Positions 9,387 through 18,369 of a stretch of 64,000 nucleotides of DNA are shown here, piece after piece. Under the pieces are notes generated by a model, which did no database searches, was not told the DNA's origin, and worked only from the letters and a program-made list of their open reading frames with translations. This stretch comes from Variovorax sp. E3 (GTDB lineage: Bacteria > Pseudomonadota > Gammaproteobacteria > Burkholderiales > Burkholderiaceae_C): NCBI RefSeq assembly GCF_016082275.1, contig NZ_MOWM01000009.1, forward strand, positions 49,896 through 113,895, in the 5' to 3' direction. How positions within the stretch are numbered: position 1 is the stretch's first letter; each line of letters opens with the position of its first letter. Both the position numbers and the translations under genes were made by a program.

Positions 9387-10370
9387 TCAGAGGTCACGGC
9401 GGCGGCCGCCGTAGGTCGCTGCAAAGCTCGCGACAAAAGCGCCGATGAGCATCGAAATCACGAGCCACAGCGAGCCGTACGCCGACGCCTTGCGCGCGGC
9501 ATCCGCGGCTTCCTTGGCCTTCGCTTGCGCCTCCTTCAAGGCGGCCTGGGCCTTGGCATAGGTGTCGTTCACGCGCTTTTCGGCATCTTGCTGGCTGAGA
9601 CCGGTTCGCTGTGCCACGACCTGCGCCACATACTTCGCGTCTTCGGGCGGCAGTGCGCCCGTGCGAATGCTGTTCAGGAAGATGCGGCTGACCTCCGCGT
9701 TCGCGGCGCCGGCGCCGCGCTCCCCGGCGGCAGGGACCGTCGGCGGGGTCGTGGACCCGTCGGTCGCCGCGGGCGCCGGATTGCTATCGGGAGCGCGGCG
9801 GAAAAGCGAATCGATGAAATAGTTCATCGGCCCCGCGCCGGCGTCGGTGCCGGCGCGCGAGCCGGGGGATGCCATACCCGTTCCGGCCGCGCCGGCCGCT
9901 GCGGCAACGCCCGCCGCCGATGCCGTGCCGCCGGCCACCGTGGCCCCGGCCTGCGCGCCCGCCCCGAGGACCGAGCTCACTGCGGAGCCGAGCAGTGCGG
10001 CCGTGAAGAGGGTGGCCACCGACCATGCCAGGAAGCCATGCGCGGTGTCTCTGAAGTAGACCTCGTCGGTGTGGACACCCGACCATTTGGTGCGCAGTCG
10101 CCCCGCCAGATAGCCGCCCATGCCGGAAGCCGCGATTTGCGTGAAGGTCAGCCAGAGGATGGTCGCGATGCCGATCGCCGTGGCGCTCGCGCCCTGGCTG
10201 GCCCAGGGGCTGATGGAAGACATTCCCAGGCCGGTTCCCAGCAGGAGCAGGATGAGCGAGAGCGACGCGGCGCCTGCGGCGCCGGCAAATATCGCTCCCC
10301 ACGAAACCCCGCTCGGGCTGGCATCGCCCTCGATCACGCCGACTGGTGTATTGACGCCGTATTGGGCCAT
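9387..10370 (-). CDS. PhnA-like multi-span membrane protein of unknown function
   Basis: A 327-residue protein with hydrophobic segments near residues 22-45, 62-85, 110-130 and 290-315, a Gly/Ala-rich middle and a charged coiled-coil region (AKAQAALKEAQAKAKEAADAARK) before the final span, which ends in GGRRRDL. Proteins of this shape are found in Rhizobiales and Burkholderiales and are sometimes annotated as PhnA-like, without a known function. The ATG at 10370 is preferred to one 27 bases upstream because GAGGAG precedes it at good spacing. It appears to head a two-gene unit with the 24-residue peptide downstream. Confidence 0.7.
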   Translation of the reverse strand: MAQYGVNTPVGVIEGDASPSGVSWGAIFAGAAGAASLSLILLLLGTGLGMSSISPWASQGASATAIGIATILWLTFTQIAASGMGGYLAGRLRTKWSGVHTDEVYFRDTAHGFLAWSVATLFTAALLGSAVSSVLGAGAQAGATVAGGTASAAGVAAAAGAAGTGMASPGSRAGTDAGAGPMNYFIDSLFRRAPDSNPAPAATDGSTTPPTVPAAGERGAGAANAEVSRIFLNSIRTGALPPEDAKYVAQVVAQRTGLSQQDAEKRVNDTYAKAQAALKEAQAKAKEAADAARKASAYGSLWLVISMLIGAFVASFAATYGGRRRDL

Positions 10371-10615
10371 TGCTGCTCCTCGAAGTGGAAGCGTCAATGT
10401 CGAATCGGCCCCAGTGCCCCTTCGTCATCTGCTCCCGCAAAAAGGGGTAGGCAATGGGCTCGCGGGACCTGCCATTGCGCCTACAAGCCGAAGTAGCGCG
10501 GTGACGGTGTCGTCGGTGCCGAGGCGTGAGCTGGATCTTTCTGCTCCCGCAAGGCGAGTGCACCTCGCAACCGGCGGCCCCATCGACAGCATGGAGCTGC
10601 GCGATCACGGTGGTA

Positions 10616-10855
10616 CTAGCCCACAGGGTCAGCGTCTTCGTTTTCGATGGTCCGAGGGCCCACTTTTCGTTCCTCCAGCAGGCGCAGAAACGTCAGGTGC
10701 CCGGACGACCACGCATCCGCCCAGGTGTCGCACGTCTGTTCGCAAGCGCGTATGTCCGTCCATCCATCCGCAGTGCGCTCATGGAGCACCCATCGGTACT
10801 TGCCAGGCGTCGGCTCTTCGACGTAGAAGGAAATCAACTTCAGTGGAGCTGTCAT
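10616..10855 (-). CDS. Conserved hypothetical small protein
   Basis: A 79-residue soluble protein (EEPTPGKYRWVLHER ... TWADAWSSGHLTFLRLL ... NEDADPVG) with alternating strand and helix character. Its ending in ADPVG resembles a small protein family I associate with Burkholderiales, without known function. No strong ribosome site is visible at ATG 10855. It is placed between the PhnA-like membrane protein and the receiver protein, all on the minus strand, but gaps of about 245 and 80 bases argue against one operon. Confidence 0.55.
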   Translation of the reverse strand: MTAPLKLISFYVEEPTPGKYRWVLHERTADGWTDIRACEQTCDTWADAWSSGHLTFLRLLEERKVGPRTIENEDADPVG

Positions 10856-10933
10856 GGCCGCAATCTATCGGAATGGCGAGGGATGCTGTTCGTCTCACAG
10901 CATACTGCCGCGCGAACGCCATGGATATGCGGG

Positions 10934-11323
10934 TCATCGCCCCTCGGAGCGGGCGTTGTTGACCTTGGCGCAGAACTCGAAAAGTCCCTCGAGCTCTGTG
11001 GATTTATCGAAGACGGCATCGGCGCCCAAGGCAAGGCACTGGCGTCGAACGTCGTCAGTTGCGTAGTTGGAAAGGATGATGACCCGTTGGGATGGCAACC
11101 GGTTTCTGCAACCCTTCAAAACGCCCAGGCCGGACCCCTCCTTCAAGAAGAGGTCCACGACAGCCAGATCCCAGGTGCCTCCATGGGACGTCAGCCACTG
11201 GGTGGCCTCCTGTTCTCCGTCCGCAAATCCGATGACCCGCGCATTGGCCAAGTCCGCCAGGGTGGGAATGAGGTTGTCCCGAATGGTCGCGCTGTCTTCG
11301 ACGAGAAAGGTAATGATTGCCAT
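10934..11323 (-). CDS. Single-domain response regulator (receiver only)
   Basis: About 129 residues forming one CheY-like receiver: acidic pair in VEDSATIRDN, phospho-acceptor Asp in LAVVDLFLKEGSG, Ser in ILSNYATDD and the conserved Lys in VFDKSTE. There is no output domain, so it probably acts through protein contacts or a phosphorelay. The gene is divergent from a hybrid histidine kinase starting near 11548, a likely partner. The start at 11323 (MAIITFLVED) fits the first beta-strand; an upstream ATG at 11347 is in frame but adds residues outside the fold. Confidence 0.82.
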   Translation of the reverse strand: MAIITFLVEDSATIRDNLIPTLADLANARVIGFADGEQEATQWLTSHGGTWDLAVVDLFLKEGSGLGVLKGCRNRLPSQRVIILSNYATDDVRRQCLALGADAVFDKSTELEGLFEFCAKVNNARSEGR

Positions 11324-11547
11324 GAGCGTGTCCCCGGTTGAAGGCAACGTAGGGGGCGCGAATATCGCTTGGCGTGGTGGTATTGCCCGCAGCGGTGTCG
11401 GATCCTCCCTTCAACGATCCGGTGCACAGACATGGACCTTGGTCTTGCCGGCCGTTGCATCGACGAGGCCTCAACCGGTCGAGCCGTTGTCTTGCAGCTT
11501 TCGCAGCGGGGGACGTAATAATCTTCCGACAGGCCAGACCCCAAAAC

Positions 11548-13524
11548 GTGGAACAAAAAACCGCCCATCGCGTGCAGCTCTTCAGCCCCGAGGAGCGCAA
11601 TCGCCTGCTCGTGGCTGCAGTGTCCGACTACGCGATCTACATGCTCGACCCGGACGGCTTTGTCGTCAGTTGGAACGCCGGGGCCCAGCGGCTGAAGGGA
11701 TATACCGAGGCCGAGATCCTGGGGCGCCATTTCTCGACTTTCTATGAGCCCGAAGACGTGAGCGCAGGTTTGCCGACGCGCGCGCTGGAGACGGCGCTTG
11801 CCAAGGGCCGGTTCCAGGCGGAGGGCTGGCGTTGCACGAAGGCCGGTGAGCGTTTCTGGGCCTCTGTCGTCGTGCATCCCATCTGGGCGCCTGACGGGGA
11901 ACTCCTTGGCTACGCGAAGGTGACGCGCGACCTCAGCGAGCGTCATGCCGCCGAGGAAGCATTGCGTCTCAGTGAAGAGCAGTTTCGACTGCTTGTTCAA
12001 GGGGTGACGGACTATGCCATCTACATGCTCGACACCCAAGGCATCATCACCAACTGGAATTCGGGTGCTGAGCGAGCCAAGGGGTACGCGCCGGGCGACG
12101 TCATAGGCACGCACTTCTCCCGCTTCTACCAGGAAGGGGACCGCGACGCAGGGCTGCCCGCCCGGGCGCTTGCGACGGCCCTGAAGGAAGGCAGATTCGA
12201 GGGCGAAGGTTGGCGTGTGCGCAAGGACGGCACCGAATTCTGGGCCAACGTGGTCATCGACCCCATCTTCGATGGCAACGGCGTGCACCGCGGCTTCGCG
12301 AAGATCACGCGTGACATCACTGAAAAGCGCAAGGCGCAGCTGGCCCTGGAAGAGGCGCGCGAAGCGCTCTTCCAGTCTCAAAAGCTTGAGGCGATCGGGC
12401 AGCTGACAGGCGGTGTCGCTCACGACTTCAACAACCTGCTGGCAGTCATTCTGAGCAGCCTCGAGTTGCTTCGACGCAAAGTCCCGGATGACGCGAAGCT
12501 CAAATCACTGATCGAAAACGCTGCGCAGGGCGCCAAACGGGGCGTGGTGTTGACCCAGCGGATGCTCGCGTTCGCGCGTCGCCAGGAGCTTCGTCCAGAG
12601 AGCGTGGATCTGGAGTCGCTCGTCGGCGGCATGAAGGAAATGCTCGAGCGAACCCTCGGTCCGACGATTGCCGTCGAAGTGGATTTTGCGGAACATCTGC
12701 GCCACGTGGTGGTAGACGCTCATCAGCTCGAACTGGCCATCCTCAACTTGGCAGTCAACGCGCGCGACGCGATGCCTGAAGGCGGAACGCTGAGAATCGA
12801 GGCGTCGGAGCACATGCACGCGACGACGTCACGTGAGCCCCATGGCCTGAAGGCCGGAACGTATGCGCGTCTGTCGGTCCGCGACTCAGGCAGCGGCATG
12901 AGTCCGACGACGCTGGCGCGCGCTGTTGAACCGTTCTTTACGACGAAGGGCGTGGGCAAGGGGACAGGTCTCGGCTTGGCGATGGTGCAAGGGTTGGCAG
13001 TCCAATCGGGAGGCGGCTTCGCGTTGTCCAGCACGCAGGGCATTGGAACCCGTGCTGATCTGTGGCTTCCTCTCGTGACCGCCGATTCCGTCGAATCGGT
13101 CAGCGTCGTCCCGCCCAAAGGGCCGACCAGTTTTCCGCAGGCTGTCCAACGGCTGAAGGTGGTCGTGATCGACGACGACCCGCTTGTTCTGCGGGGGACC
13201 GTCGCGATGCTGGAAGACCTCGGGCACAGCGTGGACAGCGCCTGCAGCGCTTCGGACGCACTTGCACTCATCGACGGCACGGTGGACCTGGTCGTTTCAG
13301 ACCAGGTGATGCCCAAGATGACCGGCGCGCAGCTTTTTGCTGTTCTGCGAGAGAAGCAGCTCAGGCCGAGTCTCGTGCTTGCCTCGGGGTATGCGGACCT
13401 GCCGGAGGATACGGAATCGGGGATGGTCAAGCTCGCCAAGCCGTTTGATCAGGAGCAACTCCATGCGGCCATCGCGCAAGCCATGGCTGACAGGACAACA
13501 CCGGCAAGAAAAGCAGGGGGATGA
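11548..13524 (+). CDS. Hybrid sensor histidine kinase with two PAS domains and receiver
   Basis: About 658 residues if started at GTG 11548. Two near-identical PAS units (DYAIYMLDPDG and DYAIYMLDTQG starts, each ending in a GYAKVTRD or GFAKITRD segment) precede a kinase core with the phospho-acceptor His292 in GGVAHDFNNLL, an N box (NLAVNARDAMPEGG), and GTGLGLAMVQG. A C-terminal receiver carries Asp585 (VVSDQVMP) and Lys in LAKPFD. There are no membrane segments, so it is a cytosolic PAS sensor, perhaps of redox, light or a small ligand. The frame is open further upstream to 11374, but codon quality there is poor. It probably works with the lone receiver facing it. Confidence 0.88.
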   Translation: MEQKTAHRVQLFSPEERNRLLVAAVSDYAIYMLDPDGFVVSWNAGAQRLKGYTEAEILGRHFSTFYEPEDVSAGLPTRALETALAKGRFQAEGWRCTKAGERFWASVVVHPIWAPDGELLGYAKVTRDLSERHAAEEALRLSEEQFRLLVQGVTDYAIYMLDTQGIITNWNSGAERAKGYAPGDVIGTHFSRFYQEGDRDAGLPARALATALKEGRFEGEGWRVRKDGTEFWANVVIDPIFDGNGVHRGFAKITRDITEKRKAQLALEEAREALFQSQKLEAIGQLTGGVAHDFNNLLAVILSSLELLRRKVPDDAKLKSLIENAAQGAKRGVVLTQRMLAFARRQELRPESVDLESLVGGMKEMLERTLGPTIAVEVDFAEHLRHVVVDAHQLELAILNLAVNARDAMPEGGTLRIEASEHMHATTSREPHGLKAGTYARLSVRDSGSGMSPTTLARAVEPFFTTKGVGKGTGLGLAMVQGLAVQSGGGFALSSTQGIGTRADLWLPLVTADSVESVSVVPPKGPTSFPQAVQRLKVVVIDDDPLVLRGTVAMLEDLGHSVDSACSASDALALIDGTVDLVVSDQVMPKMTGAQLFAVLREKQLRPSLVLASGYADLPEDTESGMVKLAKPFDQEQLHAAIAQAMADRTTPARKAGG

Positions 13525-13688
13525 CGCAGGAACCGGCCCACGAAGGCGTTGGGCAGGTTGTGCTTCGCAGGTCGCCTCGGCGTGCGGGATTTTTCCTGTC
13601 GCAATTCTCCCGAAGGCGATGAGCCGCAATCCTACAAACGCCCCTTCTCGTCACCCATAGGCTCGCGTTCCCATTTTGAGAGGACGCC

Positions 13689-16138
13689 ATGCCCAAGAAA
13701 GCTCCAGCATCCACCGCGGCAAGCGCCGCCGAGATCGACGCGGCCCGCGCCGCGGCCCGCGCCGCGGCACGCAACACCGACAGCGCCCCCGCCAGTCCCG
13801 CGCCGGCTGCGGCGGGAAAGGGCGATCCCCCCGCGCAGAAAGCCATCGACACCCAGGCCACGGCCGGCGGCATGCCCGCCAACGTGAGCAAGCCGCTGGA
13901 GTACGGCGAAGCCAACGCGCAATCCACGCCGGCCGGCGCCACGGTGTCCGCGCCGTCGAGGCTGCCGGGCGCCAGCACGCTGTCGGAAGGCAATGCGTCG
14001 GACAAGACGGGATCGGCGGCGCCCGAGGCGCTGAACGCCACCATCGGCAGCCTGGACCGCGTGCGCGTCGATTCAAGCGGCCAGGTGCTGACCACGAACC
14101 AGGGCGTGCACGTCTCCGACAACCAGAACTCGCTCAAGGCGGGCGCACGGGGGCCGGTGCTGCTTGAAGACTTCGTGCTGCGCGAGAAGATCACGCACTT
14201 CGACCACGAGCGCATTCCCGAGCGCATCGTGCACGCGCGCGGCTCCGGTGCGCACGGCTTCTTCGAGTGCTACGAGCCGCTCACCCGCTACACCAAGGCC
14301 GCGCCTTTCAAGGAGGCGGGCAAGATCACGCCGGTGTTCGTGCGTTTCTCGACGGTGGCCGGCGAGCGCGGCTCGAAGGACACCGCGCGCGACGTGCGCG
14401 GCTTCGCCGTGAAGTTCTATACCGACGAGGGCAACTGGGACCTGGTGGGCAACAACATGCCCGTGTTCTTCATCCAGGACGCCATGAAGTTCCCCGACCT
14501 CGTGCATGCGGTCAAACCCGAGCCGCACCACCAGATGCCGCAGGCGGCCAGCGCGCACGACACCTTCTGGGACTTCGTGTCGCTGATGCCCGAGTCGACG
14601 CACATGCTCATGTGGCAGATGTCGGACCGCGCCATACCGCGCAGCTACCGCATGATGCAGGGCTTTGGCGTGCACACCTTCCGGCTGGTCAACGAGGCCG
14701 GGGAGAGCGTGCTCGTCAAGTTCCACTGGCAACCCAAGCTCGGCACGCATTCGCTCGTGTGGGAGGAGGCGGTGAAGATCTCGGGCGCCGACCCCGACTT
14801 TCATCGGCGCGACCTGTGGGAAGCCATCGAGGCGGGCGAGTATCCCGAATGGGAACTGGGCCTGCAGATCTTCACGGAGGAGCAGGCCGAGCAGTTCAGC
14901 TTCGACATCCTCGACGCGACCAAGATCGTTCCCGAGGAGCTGGTGCCCGTGCAGATCGTCGGGCGCATGGTGCTGAACCGCAACCCCGACAATTTCTTCG
15001 CCGAGACCGAGCAGGTCGCGTTCTGCACCGCGCACATCGTGCCGGGCCTGGACTTCACGAACGACCCGTTGCTCGCGGGGCGCATTCATTCCTACGTCGA
15101 CACGCAGATCAGCCGGCTGGGCGGGCCCAACTTCCACGAGCTGCCGATCAACGCCCCCGTCGCCCAGGTCCACAACAACCAGCGCGACGGCATGCACCGC
15201 CAGGCGATCCACCGGGGCCGCGTGGCCTACGAGCCGAACTCGCTGGCCGGAGGCTGTCCGTTCCAGGCGGGCGCGGCGCAGGGGTTCACGAGCATTGCAA
15301 GGCGAATCGACGCGAAGGAAAGCGCCGACAAGGTGCGCATCAAGCCCAAGAAATTCGCCGATCACTACACGCAGGCGCGGCTGTTCTTCGAGAGCCAGAG
15401 CGAGGCGGAGCAGGCACACATCGGCAACGCTTCCGCTTCGAGCTTTCGAAGGTCACGGTGCCGGCCATTCGCGAGCGGGTGGTGGCCAGCCTGCTGAACG
15501 CGTCGCCGGAGCTGGCGCAGCGGCTGGCGCAGGACCTGGGCATGACGCTGCCGGCGCCGCTGCCCAAAGCCCTGGAAACGCCCGTGGCCCCGGAAGTCGA
15601 TCAGTCGCCCGCGTTGTCGCTGATGGCTCGGCCCGGCGACGGAGGCATACGCACGCGCAAGGTCGCCGTGCTGGTGGCGCAAGGCGTGGAGGGCGCCTCG
15701 CTGCAGAAGCTCGTGTCCGCCCTGGTAGCCGAGGGCGCGGTGCCGCGGCTCGTCGGCGCGCGGCTGGGAACCTGCATCGGCGCCGGCGGGGAAAAGTTCG
15801 CCGTCGACGCGACGATGGAAAACTCCCCCGGCTTCCTGTTCGATGCGCTCGTGCTGCCCGACGGGCCACAGGCGGTGGAGGCGCTCGACGCCGACGCCCA
15901 CACGCTCGAGTTCCTGCGCGACCAGTACTGGCACTGCAAGACGATCCTGGCGCTGGGCGCGTCGAGCGCGCTGCTGGCCGAGGCGCAGATTCCGATGACG
16001 CTGCCGGACGGGTCGGCGGACCCGGGCCTGATCCTTGCGGATGCGGCGGGCGTCGACGGCGCCATCGCCGCATTCATCGCGGCGGTGGGCGGCCCGCGCC
16101 ATTTCGGGCGCGAGAACGATCCGCCGCGCGCACCCTGA
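13689..16138 (+). pseudogene. katE: Large-subunit catalase HPII (frameshifted as sequenced)
   Basis: The first frame (13689-15430) has an Ala-rich N-terminus, then the catalase core: distal His near residue 182 ([15 protein letters not shown]), [21 protein letters not shown], and the heme-ligand Tyr near 468 ([18 protein letters not shown]). At 15430/15431 one base is missing from an Ala codon (AACGC_TTC), and the next frame carries the HPII C-terminal flavodoxin/GATase-like domain (RKVAVLVAQGVEGASL ... PLILADAAGVD-like end) to TGA 16136-16138. Restored length is about 816 residues, right for HPII. As written, translation ends at 15497. It would degrade H2O2, typically in stationary phase. 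Ribosome site GAGAGGA precedes ATG 13689. Confidence 0.9.
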
Positions 16139-16161
16139 ACCTCACCTTGGGCGACCGAGCC

Positions 16162-16359
16162 ATGGTGCACCGCTTCAAAACGCAGCACATTTGCGCAGGC
16201 ACGGCGGCCGATGCGAAAGCCTGGGCGAAGAACCTGGGCTGCACTGTCGCCGAGCTTCGCATCGCCCTTCGGGCCGTGGGCAACTCGGTCGAGCGCGTCA
16301 AGGCGTACCTGCATGCGCTGAACGGCCGGGAAGGCGCGGGGCATCCTCCCCCCGCGTGA
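16162..16359 (+). CDS. DUF3606 family small protein
   Basis: A 65-residue protein whose core (AKAWAKNLGCTVAELRIALRAVG ... VERVKAYL, written here with a gap) fits the DUF3606 pattern, a small helical domain widespread in Burkholderiales and often next to catalases, Ku/ligase and other stress genes. The ATG at 16162 is 24 bases after the katE stop, so it is probably co-transcribed with katE. Function unknown. It lies inside a longer non-coding frame, which makes it easy to miss. Confidence 0.7.
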   Translation: MVHRFKTQHICAGTAADAKAWAKNLGCTVAELRIALRAVGNSVERVKAYLHALNGREGAGHPPPA

Positions 16360-16374
16360 GTGAAGCGGATCGGC

Positions 16375-17157
16375 CTAAGCGAGGGGAACGTCGAGTTCGA
16401 CCCACGCCGGTGCGTGGTCGCTGGCGCCGGGCAGGCCGCGCACGTCGCGGTCGACGCCGGCCGCGCGAAGCATGGGGGCGAGCTCTTCGCTCAGCAGCAG
16501 GTGGTCGATGCGAAGCCCGGCGTCCCTCGGGTAGCGGTTGCGCCAGTAAGTCCAGAACGTATAGGGTACGCGGTCGGGGTGACAGGTGCGAATCGCGTCG
16601 CACCATCCCTGCTCGAGCAAGCGTGCGAAGGCGTCACGGCTTTCGGGTTGCAGCAGCGCGTCCTCGCGCCATGACGCGGGGTTGTAGATGTCGGCGTCGG
16701 TGGGAACGACGTTGTAGTCGCCCGCCAGAACCACGGGCATGCCGCTCGCGACGAGCTTCTTCGCATGCCGGTTGAAGGCTTCGAACCATTGCAGCTTGTA
16801 GTCGAACTTCGGCCCCGGGCGCGGGTTGCCGTTGGGCAGGTACAGGCAGCCGACCACCACGCCGTGGACCACCGCCTCGATGTAGCGGCTTTGCGGGTCG
16901 GCTTCCATGCCGGGCAGGCCGCGCCCGGTTTCAATTGGTTCCCGCCCGCGCGCAAGAATGGCCACGCCGTTCCAGGCGCGCTGCCCGTGCGCGACCACGC
17001 CGTAGCCCGCGTTTCGTATCGCATCGAGCGGCAGCTTCTCGTTCGGCGACTTCAGCTCCTGCAGGCACGCGACGTCGGGCTTCGATTGCGCAAGCCACGC
17101 CAGCAGGCGTTCGAGACGGCTGCCGATGCCGTTGATGTTGAAGGTGGCGATCTTCAT
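16375..17157 (-). CDS. xth: Exodeoxyribonuclease III family AP endonuclease
   Basis: 260 residues of the exonuclease-endonuclease-phosphatase fold: MKIATFNINGI with the metal-binding Asn, CLQELKSP with the metal-binding Glu, the catalytic Asp/Asn pair in GDYNVVPTD, and the final SDHAPAWVE holding the Asp-His dyad. ExoIII cleaves abasic sites and trims 3' blocked ends in base-excision repair. ATG 17157 begins the first strand directly. It is transcribed divergently from an ATP-dependent DNA ligase only 93 bases away, giving a nick-processing and nick-sealing pair. Confidence 0.9.
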   Translation of the reverse strand: MKIATFNINGIGSRLERLLAWLAQSKPDVACLQELKSPNEKLPLDAIRNAGYGVVAHGQRAWNGVAILARGREPIETGRGLPGMEADPQSRYIEAVVHGVVVGCLYLPNGNPRPGPKFDYKLQWFEAFNRHAKKLVASGMPVVLAGDYNVVPTDADIYNPASWREDALLQPESRDAFARLLEQGWCDAIRTCHPDRVPYTFWTYWRNRYPRDAGLRIDHLLLSEELAPMLRAAGVDRDVRGLPGASDHAPAWVELDVPLA

Positions 17158-17250
17158 CGGTGTCGGAGCGGTGGGGAGTCGAAAAAAGATGTCGTCATCT
17201 TCCGCCTTCCGCCGGCTGGCCGCGCGTCGGACAACGCGTCTTCTTGGACG

Positions 17251-18327
17251 ATGACAAGGCTTCCAGCGATTCCCCCGATGCTCGCCAAGGTGGCGGCGGA
17301 CCTGCCGGACGGCGGCGACTTTCTCTTCGAGCCGAAGTGGGACGGCTTTCGCGCCATCGTGTTCCACGATGCCGATGGCGTTCGCATTCAAAGCCGCGAT
17401 GCCAAGCCGCTCGATCGTTACTTTCCGGACCTGCACGCGGCGTTTGCCAACGCGTTGCCGCTCGGCTGTGCGCTGGATGGAGAGATCGTGGTCGCCACGC
17501 CGTCGGGGCTGGACTTCGACGCGCTGCAGCAGCGCGTTCATCCCGCCGCGTCGCGCGTGGCGCGGCTGGCCGCCGAGCAGCCGGCCGCTTTCGTTGCCTT
17601 CGACATCCTGTACCTCGGCGGTGCCAGCTGCATGCCCCGGCCCCAGGCCGAGCGCCGCCTGCTGCTTGAAGCACTGCTGGCCGGCGCCGAACCGCCGCTT
17701 CGCCTGACCCCACTGACCATCGACCTCGGCTTGGCGCGGCGGTGGCTGCGCGACTTCGAGGGGGCCGGGCTGGACGGGGTCATGGTCAAGCCGGCCGAGG
17801 CGCCGTACCAGCCCGGCAAACGGGCGATGCTCAAGGTCAAGCATGTGCGCACCGCCGACTGCGTGGTCGCCGGGTTTCGCTGGCACAAGAGTACCGTGGA
17901 CGGCGGACCGGCCGCCGTCGGCTCGCTGCTGCTGGGCCTGTACGACGGCGCGGGCGTGCTGCAGCATGTGGGCATGACGGCTTCCTTCGGCATGGCGATG
18001 CGCCGGGCGCTCGCGGCGGAACTGGCCGCGCTGCGAAGTCGCGCGCTGGCCGGGCACCCGTGGGCCTGCTGGGCCAGCGACACCAACGACGACGCGCGGC
18101 GCATGCCCGGTGCACGCAGCCGCTGGAGTTCGGGAAAGGATGCGTCGTGGGAGCCCTTGCGGATCGAACGCGTCTGCGAGGTCAGGTACGACCATCTGCA
18201 AGGCGACCGCTTTCGCCACGGCACCACGTTCATGCGCTGGCGCCTGGACAAGTCGCCGGCCGAGTGCACCTACGAGCAACTCGAGATCACGCCGCCCTAC
18301 GAGATCGCGAGGGTGTTCAGGGCCTGA
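17251..18327 (+). CDS. Stand-alone ATP-dependent DNA ligase (LigC/LigD ligase-domain type)
   Basis: 358 residues consisting of an adenylation domain and an OB domain, without the polymerase or nuclease domains of full LigD. Motif I is EPKWDGFRA with the AMP-accepting Lys29; motif IIIa/IV features include FVAFDILYL and LDGVMVKP; motif V is MLKVKHVRTADCVV. The C-terminal OB part has RFRHGTTFMRWR. Such ligases seal nicks in alternative end-joining or base-excision repair. The start at ATG 17251 fits the family (IPPMLAKVAADLP). It is divergent from the ExoIII gene with 93 bases between starts. Confidence 0.88.
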   Translation: MTRLPAIPPMLAKVAADLPDGGDFLFEPKWDGFRAIVFHDADGVRIQSRDAKPLDRYFPDLHAAFANALPLGCALDGEIVVATPSGLDFDALQQRVHPAASRVARLAAEQPAAFVAFDILYLGGASCMPRPQAERRLLLEALLAGAEPPLRLTPLTIDLGLARRWLRDFEGAGLDGVMVKPAEAPYQPGKRAMLKVKHVRTADCVVAGFRWHKSTVDGGPAAVGSLLLGLYDGAGVLQHVGMTASFGMAMRRALAAELAALRSRALAGHPWACWASDTNDDARRMPGARSRWSSGKDASWEPLRIERVCEVRYDHLQGDRFRHGTTFMRWRLDKSPAECTYEQLEITPPYEIARVFRA

Positions 18328-18369
18328 GGTCTTCGACGCGCCACCCGCGGCTGCCGCAAAGCAACCCCT

